The notes under the pieces: generated by a model
The model's database searches: none
Seen by the model: the letters and a program-made list of their open reading frames with translations, nothing else
Told to the model about the DNA's origin: nothing
Position numbers and translations under genes: made by a program
Shown here: positions 1-9,399 of the stretch, piece by piece
How positions within the stretch are numbered: position 1 is the first letter of the stretch
Layout of the letters: each line of letters starts with the position of its first letter
Assembly: GCA_009663005.1 (NCBI GenBank)
Contig: CM018895.1
Coordinates: 14,311,723-14,334,222, forward strand
Origin: Actinidia chinensis
Taxonomy: Eukaryota > Streptophyta > Magnoliopsida > Ericales > Actinidiaceae
DNA: 22,500 bases
Direction of reading: 5' to 3'

Positions 1-19
1 GAGAGGCGGCGCATTAATG

Positions 20-130
20 AACTTTTGGCCGAGAGACGTATTATTACTCGGGAATGGAACGTCGCCTGTATAATACCATTGGATCGAATAGATTTGAATC
101 CTTGGTGTTTCCTATATATATGGGGTCCTC
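20..130 (+). promoter_or_regulatory. Promoter of the antisense ORF of element A
   Basis: A TATA box (CTATATATATGGGG, 112-125) faces the antisense ORF. The surrounding 100 bases align with 22140-22275 of element C: the stretch ending in TATA + GGGGTCC + TCC is conserved although neighbouring sequence has diverged. The promoter role is inferred from the TATA box, its position about 180 bases upstream of the first conserved coding segment, and conservation between two copies. Confidence 0.55.
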
Positions 131-297
131 CTTCTTCTTTGAACTTTTCCTCTAGTGTTAACAACTTTCTGCTCTCATTTAAATTTCTTCCTCACCCTAT
201 TCGTGGGCGCCCAGTGCCTTTTCAAACTTTAAGTAAGTCTTCCTACTCTGATTTCATTACTTTCTCGTTGTTTGATCGTCCCGTAGTTCTGACGTAA

Positions 298-2566
298 CCT
301 GGATCGGGCGACTAGATTCACTACCCTCTTGGATATCTGACCATGTATGGAGAATCCTCTCCATATATTACTGACGAGATAAATCATCGCCATTGTCGCC
401 GATGAGGGTTCAACCGACGTTAATCCTCTGATCGCATTCATAATCCCTCTAGAGGAAAAACATAATATTATGACCTTAGAAGAGCTAAACGTTCTAGGGA
501 CACCTATTCTTCCCTCCCGAGTGCGGGTGACTTCCCGACGAAGGAGTGACCATAACTATTTGCTCGTCCAGGCGAGGTAACTGTTACGAGGCCGCATTCC
601 CCGCAGTCCTTCGTTTCCCCTTCCTCCACCATTTAGGTTAATCCTTCAATAGTCTACCATAACTGTCCGACCCAGCTTGTTCCCATGCTTGGAGAAGCTC
701 GCTTGCTCATGGCGATGTGGCGGGTATTCAAGTATACCCTCTCCTTTCTGAGTCATAAATTTGTTCAGCCTTAAAGTATCCCAACCGGATCAGGGTGGCT
801 ATATTTAAGGCCAAGAAACAAGAAGTCTAATGAGACAATGATCCCTAGTAACGTCACAGGGGTGGAAGAGTAAGTTCTTCGGTTTCTGGCGACGAATGGA
901 ATATCCTCTAAAGGAACATCTTACGAGGGCGCACCAAGAGTTTCGAGGACATTGGGGCAAGTCCAGGTCTGCCGATCTTTTTTCTCTTTTTTTTTTTGAA
1001 TGCTCAGGGGGGCTAATATTATTGCTCATTTCAGACAATCAACTGCAACATCTACCTCGGCTTGACACGACGAACCAAGTTTTGAAGGAGATTTTCCAAT
1101 CATCGAAAATAGGTCGTTTCTTTCTCGGTACCCAGTGTTACTGGAGTCCGAATCGTTTAGCCGAGTGTTTTTCTCCTGGGTCTATGGCGTCAAGAATGGT
1201 GGGCGACAAATTCTAAAGTGGTGATGCCTCTAGCTCGTCGCGATCGTGGGTGAGTCCCCAAATCCCCATGCCCAATGCTCGGACGAAGTCCCTCCCTAAC
1301 GATTCAATATAATGTTGGTCTCTTAGGACAGAACTGAGGAGGTGGTTACCTCATATCCCCGAACCTGACCCTGACCCTTTTGAGGTGGTCGGGGAAAGGT
1401 TCTAGATCCTATCTTAGACTGTTTTTAATGAATGCTCCGATCTCAGCTCAAATCCCACATTGGAATCTATTTCGATTCGATGCTTACCAACCCGTCGCTT
1501 GAATCGGATGGTAATACTCCTTTATTTTTCTAATTGTTATTACGTTTGTTGCCTGATCCGCATATCTTTGGCGCTTGTCGAAGAGGGTCACTTCAAGAAG
1601 AGCGGCGACAAAGCTCGAAAAACTGCGAATGTGAGTTCGGGGACCCCTGTTCCGCTAAAGGAGTGTGATTGGCGAGAAAAGCGCACGCGAGGATAGTCTC
1701 TCCCAAGCTCGCCCAATAAAAAGGGAAGGCTGATGATGGCTCGAAGGGAAAGGGGGGTCGATAGCGAACTTAGAGGCAAGAAAAGGCGAGCTCATCGAGC
1801 AAAACCTCGTCCGCTCCAAGTCACAACTCCTTCACGCCCAATGGAAGGTACCTGTCGGCCAATCCTGGTACTATTTGTTGGGTCCCACGGCCCCTTATCT
1901 TGGTAGTCCGTTTTTTTGGCCGAGAAGCTGTTGTGGGGGTGATTCCCCCGCGAACAAGGAAAAGGTGGAAAAGCTAACGCAGTGGATCAAACGGCGACGA
2001 AGCTCTTTCATGGGATCTGTCAGTACAATTTGGAGTCCTTTCAAGTTCCTAGTATATTTTTTTGCCCTTGGTTGTTAAAAAGTGTTTTCTTCTTCTTTAT
2101 AGCATGCCGTTGGTGCTTCGGCTTGTCTTTGCCGTCCGTATCAGGGAGGCTGGGAGCAGGCATCTCTTTAAGAGGGGTGAGTTGGCTTCATAGAACTGAG
2201 GTTGCTCGCCTTCAGAGTTGGCTGAGTCCCGTGCTTGCGAGCACAGGCCATGACGAGTTCGCCAAGACAAGAGCGACCGAGACTCGCTGGCCACAAGCCG
2301 AGAGATCAAGAGTGTTGGTGGTCGAGCTGAGGGAAGTCCTTGGATAAAGTCAGGAGTCTGCCGTGGAGGATTCCATCCTCAGTCGGAGTTTGTGGTTGGG
2401 CAGTTGAAGATTCCTGGCTTCCAAATATTTTGCGAGGGGTTTGACTTCTGCAAAAGGTGCAAACTTCAACCGGCATCATCCCGACCTTGCTATCGATCTT
2501 GAAGGCACACCGTGGGCGATCAAGATCTTATTGTGGAGCAAGACGAGGCCCCCTGCGGGAGAATGA
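298..2566 (+). pseudogene. Antisense ORF of a Tat retrotransposon, 'putative gypsy type transposon' (PF04195-like) protein, broken
   Basis: This ORF runs opposite to gag-pol and ends tail-to-tail with integrase. Across three frames it keeps the block order of the PF04195-type protein. A short start segment (SLPSWISDH, about 326-352) is followed by a proline/phenylalanine-rich segment near 610-640 (RFPFLHH) and a 'FSLKV..PDQGG' block near 767-800. The clearest block is WKSKFFGFWRR at about 866-898, followed by EYPLKEHLTRAHQEF. The C-terminal half (about 1590-2340) is charged and probably derived from a coiled coil, and a tail near 2460-2566 (HHPDLAIDLEG) ends at a TGA. Stops and frameshifts occur throughout, and the initiator ATG seen in element C at 22428 is lost here. 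The biological role of this protein family is unknown. The domain name is recalled, not searched. Confidence 0.7.
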
Positions 2567-2837
2567 AAATGAAAAAGTGGGCGATAAAAAAGAACGAGTG
2601 GGGGTAATTACGATACTTGCCCCGAGTTGTCCATTTTTTTTTTTTTGCTTGGCGAGATGTAATCTTCACATAAATGACAACATTTTTCCTCGTACCCTTT
2701 TGCGTTAATTGTCGTCGTTATTAATATTTCTAATCATAAAGTTTGGCGATCAAACTTATTAGGCGAAATAACATTTGACGACCCTCGGCGACATTTGATA
2801 TGGGCGATTTCTCAAACGTGACCAATAGTTTTGTTCG

Positions 2838-3116
2838 TAGTATAATGGGCGTTCTCAATAATGGCGGGACGTCATTGGCACACCAAGAAGCTTATCACGT
2901 AGTGGTGAATAGTCGTTCTTGACAAAGGCGATGTTTTCAATTGGCGACCAAGAAGCCTTATCACGTAGTGGTGAATGGCGTCCCTTACAAGGGCGAAGTT
3001 TTCATTGGCGACGAAGAAGCCTTATCACGTAGTGGTGAATGGGGTCCTGCCAATGGCGAATGTTTCATGGCGACAAAGAAGCCAGTATCACGTAGTGGGG
3101 AATGGGCGTCATTGAC
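2838..3116. repeat. Tandem repeat, about 63-bp unit, 4 clear copies plus a partial one
   Basis: Units start at about 2875, 2941, 3005 and 3068 (lengths 66, 64, 63 and a partial last unit), with a degenerate unit at 2838-2874. Each clear unit carries TTGGCGAC-like bases, then AAGAAGC and the core TATCACGTAGTGGTGAAT. The array lies between the end of integrase (about 3210) and the end of the antisense ORF (2566), i.e. in the 3' untranslated part of the element. The 3' UTRs of Tat/Ogre elements are known to hold variable tandem repeats that can seed satellites, and this block fits that pattern. Confidence 0.9.
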
Positions 3117-3209
3117 AATAACATCTCAAAATTTGCACAATTGGCGAAGAAAATATTGGCGAATCGAACTTTCGATTGGATAATAACAAAAGACTAGAAA
3201 CATAAAATT

Positions 3210-4520
3210 ATCATGGCACACATGGAACGTTTAACGGGCTGGCGACCTCTTACTGATAATATTTCTTCAAAGCTCAGCGTACAGATGTAAAAAAAGTGTT
3301 TCCGTTTGGGTCATCTAACCAGTAGTTTCTGGTCTGGAGACCTTGATGACTTTGTAAGAGCCTTTCCCCGTTGGGCCATAAGCGTCCCCGCATTGTCTTT
3401 AGTTAATAGGGTTTACCCTCGCAAAAGGACCAGGTCTCCAGGAAAGAATGATTCGGTGTTTGACCCTTTGATTATAGTATTTGTGACTTGGCATTTGTAA
3501 AGTATTGGCGTAGTTCCGGCCGTTCTCTTTCTCGCCGCGAGGAGATCCAGGTGCGTATGAGCTCGGAACTTCATGCTTTCTTGTCGAAAATCAAAAATCT
3601 GAAGTTCGGCATATATGTCTTGGTATGACCGTCAGTACCGAAGACCATGGAGTATGGCGTTTCGCCAGTAGAATATGATAGTAGTATTGATAAGCCCAAA
3701 GTATGCTTGGCCAAGTCTTACGCCATTCGCTTTTGACCCGTTCTAACCTACGCTTCAAATTCCTGAGGTGGTACGATTGGTTACTTCACTTGGCCATTAG
3801 CATGAGGATGCACGGGCGAGGAGAAATGATGGGATTGGATGGCGAGATCCGAGACAGAATAACTTAAATTGTCGTTGTCAAACTGCCTTGCGATGTCCGA
3901 GGATTGATAACCTTTGGGATTCTGAATCTGCAAAACAAGGTGCTTCCATATGAAATCCCGGGTATTTTCTCAGTAAATCTTGGTGAGAGAATGAGTCTAT
4001 CCATTTAGTAAATAGTATATGGCGAGATCAAAAAATTTCCTTTCAAGGGAGCTCGTGGTAGGGGACCAGTATGTCTATTCTCCACTAGGCGAATGGCCAA
4101 GGGCTTGAAATCGGTACATCTCAGTGAGGAGAGACGGCTGACGGGGGTCAAACTTGAACACTTGTCGCATCCCGTATATACGTAGCCGCATCTCGTTCTA
4201 TGGTCGGCCAAAAATATCCTTGGCGAATGGTTTTCCCTCGACAATGACCTTGTCCGGAGTGGTTCCGCAGATGCTTCGTGTCTTTTTAGAACGTTATTCT
4301 GCCTTCTTCTGGTCGGAAACACTTCAAAAGTGGTCCTGAAAAAGACCGTTGTATAGTCTTTCCTTTGAAAATGCAAAATCTGGCAGATCTGTACTGGAGA
4401 CGGCGGAGCTTGGAGTTTATCTTTCGCACGGTCCCTCCCTGGAGATAGGCACAATTTTGTCCATCCACGTCGGACTTTCTTCTTGTTAGGAGATTGATTG
4501 GCGACCCCAATGCTTGGGCA
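3210..4520 (-). pseudogene. Element A integrase, degenerate
   Basis: Minus-strand fragments in shifting frames follow the order of a plant gypsy integrase. The N-terminal zinc-binding region at about 4290-4500 contains LQYRSARFCIFKG and RSFSGPLLKCFRPEE, followed by a CDKC-like piece near 4150. The catalytic core lies around 3600-4100. The conserved HPxANGQV motif is readable at about 3785-3808, but the following catalytic Glu position reads Lys (AAG) and is followed by TAA. GETPYSMVFGTD is near 3628-3665. The C-terminal region near 3255-3400 contains a WPNGE / GLQTRNYWLDDPNG stretch. Several frameshifts and stops make it non-functional. It is the last domain of the gag-pol polyprotein. Confidence 0.85.
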
Positions 4521-4689
4521 GCTAGAAATTCCAGAGGTATGGCACTTGTCTGAATAACTCAAAAGTTGAGGACGAGATTAGCTAAGGCGTCGGCCTTTTA
4601 TATCTTCTCAGGGGATTGGTGGATTTGAATCCTTGAATCTTTGCGGATCGGCCTTTTACCTCGCCCAAATAAGCCATCATTCTGCGTCA

Positions 4690-5560
4690 TTAGCGAGGGG
4701 TAGTCCCTTGAACTTGGTTTACCACCATTGTGAGTCACGAAAGATTTCCAAAGAGTGTGCCTAACTCCACTGCTACTCTTAGGATCGGCGAGAAGGGCTT
4801 GTACTCGGCTTCATTATTAATGGTTTAAATCCTATTCTATGGCGTATATACTCCATATGCTCGCCTGATGAGTCTGTATGAGAGTCTGCACCACAAACCG
4901 TGCTGGTTAGAAGAGCAATCCACGAATAGATCCAATGGAGGGGCCTTTTCTGAGGTAGTTCTTTGGGAATTTCCGTTGTAGGAGGAGCATTTCTGGTTGT
5001 GGAGTGCCTTCATGTGGGATTCCAAATGAAATCAAGCCAGGGCCTGGGCTTTTATTGCCATCCTGGCTTGTATTCAAGTGGAGCTACTTAGTCAATGGCC
5101 ATTTAAGGAGTCGACCTGATGTGTCTGGTGTTGGAGAATTGCTTTAGTGGTTGATCAGTCAATACTTGATGGGAATGGGCTTGAAAGTAATGACGAAGTT
5201 TTCTGGCGGTTATCCTTAGGGCGTCGGCGAGCTTTTCAATCCTCGGATATCTGGCCTCTGCACCATGAAGACTTTGCTAACGTAATATATGGTTTTTGGA
5301 CTTGATCTCTTTCGGAGGAGCACAACACTCACTGCGATAGCAAGATAAATAAAATATACGTAAAAAATTCGCCAGTGTAGGGACTGTTCCACCGAGATTA
5401 CTTCTTAGTGGTTGGAACGAATTTTCAGATTCCTCATGCCATTGAAAGACACGGTTTTCTAGGATTTGAAAGAATTGGAGGCCACTTGTCCGCAGATTTG
5501 GAGACAAAATAGTTGAGGGCGGCTACTCGCCTAGTCAGTGCTTTTGTATTCTCGGATATT
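4690..5560 (-). pseudogene. Element A RNase H and RT-RNase H connection, degenerate
   Basis: The minus strand at about 5277-5507 reads as the connection following RT (FFQILENRVFQWHEESENSFQPL, split by frame changes), then AIKAQALA near 5055. The RNase H domain follows with VDCSSNQHG (about 4885-4920, the family's first Asp region), NNEAEY at about 4797-4822 (second acidic residue), and VNQVQGT near 4700-4720. RNase H degrades the RNA strand of the replication hybrid. Stops interrupt all parts. Position between RT and integrase agrees with Ty3/gypsy order. Confidence 0.8.
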
Positions 5561-5599
5561 CCTAGGACGAGCTAATCGTGATTAGGGCCGGGATCTGAT

Positions 5600-6380
5600 C
5601 CGGGTTTACCTAATCATGCGGGTGACCAAAAATCCTGAAATATTTCCGGAGACCACTCAAAGATGCATTTGAGGGATTCAAATCATCCTGATGGTGACGC
5701 AGGATCGTAAATGCTTCTTTAAGGTAGGCGTATGGGGTCGGATGACGGAGACTTTTAACCAGCATATCATCTATGGACACATTCATGTCTGCCAATTTGC
5801 CTTGAACATAGTATTGACTAGTCTTGATATGTTTGCCCCAGGTCTTCACCTGAAATGCATGACTTTGTAATAATATAGCCCAGCTCTGTGATAAGACGGT
5901 GTTCTCAAGGTTAGGAGGGTACATTGATCTGGTGATAACCCGAGAAGGGTCCATCAAACGAGGAGCTCATGCTGGAGCGGTGGCAGTCGACTATTTAGGC
6001 GATTTTGGGCAAGGGAAAACTATGTCTTTTGGCCAGCTTGTTGAGGTCGGTGAAATCGACGCTATACCTCCACTTTCTCCTTTTGGGGAGGCGGACTACG
6101 ACATTGGCGAGCCAATCCGGATAGTGGGGCTTCCTCGGACGACGTTAGCTCTGATAAGCTTATTTATTTCGTTTCAATAACTTTCAGGCATTCAGGGGCG
6201 AACTCATGCGTTTTTGGCGAAATGGAGAAGTGTTTAGATTGGGAACAACTTATGCTGGCGATTTCAGGATCACTGCCAGGGAAACGTATCCCTGTGACTA
6301 GACGATACGTTAGGTTATTTTTCAAGAAGTTTATTAAGGCGAAACGAGACTCCATCGGTTAAGTTCGGTGCCGATCATGA
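5600..6380 (-). pseudogene. Element A reverse transcriptase, degenerate
   Basis: The minus strand shows YPDWLANVV near 6110, then VDFTDLNKLAKRHSFPLPKI (about 6000-6060), then a decayed FSGYHQI block near 5940. The catalytic YVDD-type box reads VSIDDMLVKS at about 5755-5785, so the two catalytic aspartates are still legible. After it come AYLKEAFTILRHH and LNPSNAS (about 5640-5720). The VDFTDLNK and DDMLVKS wording is typical of Tat-lineage RT and differs from the chromovirus RT of element B. At least one in-frame stop and several frameshifts break it. Confidence 0.9.
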
Positions 6381-6639
6381 TATGGCGATCAGGATATTCT
6401 GGAGTATGGAGAGAGGGACGATTCTTCAAGAGGGTTTGGATGTTATGGTTTCTCTGGAATCGCCAGGGTTAAGTGTTTCCCACCTCATCTCTTAGTACCT
6501 TATTGTAGTCGCCCACGTCCTTAATTGCTTATTGGGCGGACGGAATTGAAGATGGTCTCGACATTCATGCTGAAATGAAGCATTGTTTGGCCACGTTTTG
6601 ATCGCCCTTTAATTCGCTATCCCGTTGGGGTGCGGAAAC

Positions 6640-6990
6640 TAGCTTCAGGTGATTAGGTCAATGTGATCGCCTGATCCTCCCAAAAGTGGGTCGCCCAATA
6701 GGGCATTATAAGGCGATGGGGCAATACACCACAATAAAATCTTGCCATACGGTGGTCTGGTGGGGTTCAGTTTCCGAGTTATTGTTAAGTTTAATCCATC
6801 CCAAGGGGTGCATCGTATTTCCTCCAAATCCGATAGGGGGGTATGGAAAGGGTTGTGAAACATTGTCTTTAGCCCAATTCATTTCTTTCGAACGCCGAGA
6901 TATGAAAAAATATATCCGCATGAAGCTACCGTTGTTGATTAAAATCCCTTTGGACATGAAATTGGCGATGACGGCAGAGAAACCAAGGTA
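6640..6990 (-). pseudogene. Element A aspartic protease, degenerate
   Basis: The minus strand reads IANFMSKGILINNGSFMRIYF at about 6905-6970. The D-S/N-G-S active-site region of the family therefore appears as N-N-G-S, with the catalytic Asp replaced. Downstream, GFGGNTMHPLGWI (about 6780-6840) and TEPHQTTV..FIVVYCPIA (about 6710-6770) match the usual flap and following strand. ALLGDP near 6680 lies in another frame, so there is a frameshift. The loss of Asp and the frameshift make this protease dead. It lies between gag and RT, as expected. Confidence 0.8.
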
Positions 6991-6999
6991 TCGTCGTGG

Positions 7000-8700
7000 G
7001 GTAGGTGTAAGCCTCTCAAATCTCAGTGCTGAAGTGGTTGATTCGGGTTGGGCGCCTACATACGACAAGGAGAGATTGTAGATTTCTTATTCGGACGTCT
7101 AGGGCATTCTGGCAGCTTTTTTTCCTGGATGAAGTCGATACAGCACCCGATCCGAAACCTCCGTGGAATTTATTTTTGTTACACCCACAGTTTGGTCTGT
7201 TGTCGCCGTATCTTCTTTCTGGGGAATTAGGCGGTTGGGCAGTAACGACATTTTCCTCAGATAACATCCCCTGTACTGAGATCGGCATTGTTTTTCAGTT
7301 GAAAACAGTCCTCAGTGTTGGTCCATCGGTCCCGGTGTGAAATTCAAAAAAAAAAAATAAAAAACTCACAATACTTGCTATGGTCTCTTCTAGGGGTCAG
7401 TCTTGATCTTCCCGGGCCATTGACGAATTCTGCATTATAAATTATGAGCGTACCTTGGGGCAACGGGGCGTGGAGAGGCAGGCAGGATAAACGCGGGGGA
7501 GGCGAAGGGTGGGGTCCGGGGACGGCCTATCGTTAGAGCGTTTTGACTCTCGATCAAGGCCTTGTGTTCATTGTTTCTCTCTCAGAATCAATCCGCCTCG
7601 TATCAGGCTCCTTCCTTTTAGATCATCTTTCTCGTCGCTTAATTATGCCTCGGCTAGCTCCTCTGCGCGATATACTTGTCGTTGGCTCTTGCTATGGAGG
7701 GCGGATAAGTTTCAGGAACGTTGTTGGATAGGGAGGCGAACAGAGGACCAGGGTCGGCAGTCTTCCATCTTGCCATGATTATTACTTGTCACTGGGATCC
7801 CGACTTCTAATACAGCCTGGTTGAATCGTTTCACGAAATCTTTCAATGCTCTCGGATTCTTGTTGGTGAACGGGTGAACAGGTAGGAAGCCTTCTTCTGT
7901 CGATTTCTGCAGCTCATGAAATGGCGATCGAAGAGTCGACTGAGATCGCCAAAAGAGTCTATGGTTCCTGGCGACAAATTTTCGAAACCTACGATCTGGC
8001 AGATCCTTTCAAAGTGGGGAGAACGCTTTACACAGAAGTTTATCCGAGCAACCCTGGAGCAACATCATCTTTTGTATGAGTCCAGGTGGTCCAATCTGAT
8101 CTGTCTTTCCTTTATAATCCGAGCTGGGTAGTGAGCTTGAACTTCAAGTGATCCGAGCCATCAATACTCTCACTCTCTCCGTACGGTCGGTTCTGTCTGT
8201 CTAATCAAATGTCCCACAGTTCGGAAGCATTTGTTTCCAGTGTTGATGGCGTCGAGCCGGGCGTCCAAATCTCGAATCTTTTGTGAAAGCGAACTTGTTT
8301 TCGTGCCTCGTCTGTCGCCTCTGTGAGGACTATCCTCCCCCTTTTCACCCTGGCTGGAGTTTTACAGAATCTGAAGAGGAACTCCTTTCACAAACGTTAG
8401 GGACTGGACTCGTTGCTCGGCGCCTCCTCCTCCGTACGCGTTCGGTACTTATATTCTGAGAACGATTCTCCCTAACGATGAAAGTGACGAGATCGCTTCA
8501 GATTCAGGGACGGGTGGTGCTGCCGGAAGTTAGGGGTTGGCAGCAGCGAGGACAGTTGCATTAGGCGGCCATTTTCTCGTTCATGATCCTGCATATGTTC
8601 GGCCATATCATGTATTCTCACGGTGGGGCCTTTCTAGATCTGGAACCTGGCTAGTGTTGGGCCATAAGAGAAGGGAGGATGGGCTCTGTTATTTGGGGCT
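7000..8700 (-). pseudogene. Element A gag region, degenerate
   Basis: The conserved gag core is readable on the minus strand at about 7740-8060. It contains LCKAFSPL, then [26 protein letters not shown] and AVLEVGIPV (the last near 7795-7855), which correspond to the capsid-like retrotransposon gag domain. The part toward protease (7000-7700) is too decayed to align by eye. The 8150-8760 part is probably leader plus the gag N-terminus. No CCHC zinc knuckle can be pointed to with confidence. Gag would form the virus-like particle. Confidence 0.65.
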
Positions 8701-8761
8701 TTGCTGACATTTGGTCTGGGTAGGTAGGTCTGCTGCGCAGGGCATAAAATTCGAGAACTTC

Positions 8762-8779
8762 ATTCCACAGACGGCGCCA
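8762..8779 (-). other. Primer binding site of element A (tRNA-Asp-like)
   Basis: Reading the minus strand out of the LTR (which ends CCACAACA), two bases are followed by TGGCGCCGTCTGTGGAAT. The first nine bases, TGGCGCCGT, are complementary to the 3' end of plant tRNA-Asp(GTC), including CCA. TGGCGCCGTCTGTGG next to an LTR is a common arrangement in plant Tat elements. This site fixes the minus orientation of the element and the inner LTR boundary at 8782. Confidence 0.85.
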
Positions 8780-8781
8780 AC

Positions 8782-9399
8782 TGTTGTGGTAAAAAATTGG
8801 GGCAAGCACCAACAGTCAATATTGCTTCCGATCTCCCTCCTCGGTACTGGGCTCGATACTTGAAGGGCGAACCTGCACAGAACAGAACAAAAATAAACAG
8901 CCGGGGCCGAGGCCGCTCAAAACCCCCCCCTCCGACGTGGAGATCCAGACCAAGCGTGACAGCAAGGTAAAAGAGCTCAGAGGAGAGTTTGTAGAGTATG
9001 TTGAGCGTACCTTTGGCATAATGGGGGAGCGGCTTTTTATAGACGGAGTAATGGGCCGGGTCCTGGATCCGGCGAGATCCTTGGAAAGGATAAATATGGA
9101 AAGATATCTCGGAGATGTAGGAGATATAATTGGGAAGATTGCCATTTTGGATAGGTATCCCTAATTGTTGTGTCGTGGAGAGAGAATCTCGCGATGGGCG
9201 ATACATAGGATTCTGGTGGGATTGATCATACGCCCAATATTCTACCTCGCCCAAGAGCGAGGAGGAGACAGACTTCCTCTTAGATCAACTGATGAGTACC
9301 CTGAGATGGCTCCTGGCGAGCTCAGTTGAGATACTTGGCCGAGGTCCATGCTGAACGTTGGACTCGTTTTACCTCCGTCAAAGGTTTCGGAGATAAGCA
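8782..9399 (-). repeat. 5' LTR of element A
   Basis: The inner end on the minus strand is CCACAACA next to the PBS. The outer end is placed at 9399 because the minus strand there starts TGCTTATC, resembling TGCTTGATT at the start of the element C LTR (22074). The body aligns with 21274-22074: the start TGTTGTGGTA, the GGCCGGGG..GAGGCCGCTCAAAA block (about 8901-8920), and the stretch around 9090-9180. The outer boundary could be off by tens of bases, since the matching 3' LTR is outside the window. Confidence 0.7.
9033..9042 (-). promoter_or_regulatory. TATA box of the element A 5' LTR
   Basis: The minus strand reads CTATAAAAAG about 250 bases before the LTR end, as expected for the U3/R border. 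The equivalent site in element C (about 21635-21645) is mutated to CTATCAAAAG. Confidence 0.65.

Larger units (their letters stand above)
1..9399 (-). mobile_element. Element A: degenerate Tat-lineage Ty3/gypsy LTR retrotransposon, 3' end cut by window edge
   Basis: The minus strand reads, right to left, LTR, PBS, gag, PR, RT, RNase H, INT. This PR-RT-RH-INT order is that of Ty3/gypsy. RT and integrase segments resemble the plant Tat (Retand/Ogre-like) lineage, and an extra ORF on the opposite strand between INT and the 3' LTR is a known feature of that lineage. Every domain is interrupted by stops and frameshifts, so the copy is old and non-autonomous. The 3' LTR should lie just left of position 1: the first 100 bases align with the spacer between the 3' LTR and the antisense ORF in element C (about 22140-22250). 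The lineage call rests on remembered family motifs, not a search. Confidence 0.9.

Noticed and set aside
4005..4562. Long minus-strand frame of 185 codons as a separate gene
   Set aside because: It crosses the RNase H-integrase region of element A, and the neighbouring frame holds the true integrase motifs.
6686..7081. Plus-strand frame of 131 codons
   Set aside because: It is the complement of the protease region on the minus strand, which has clear family motifs.
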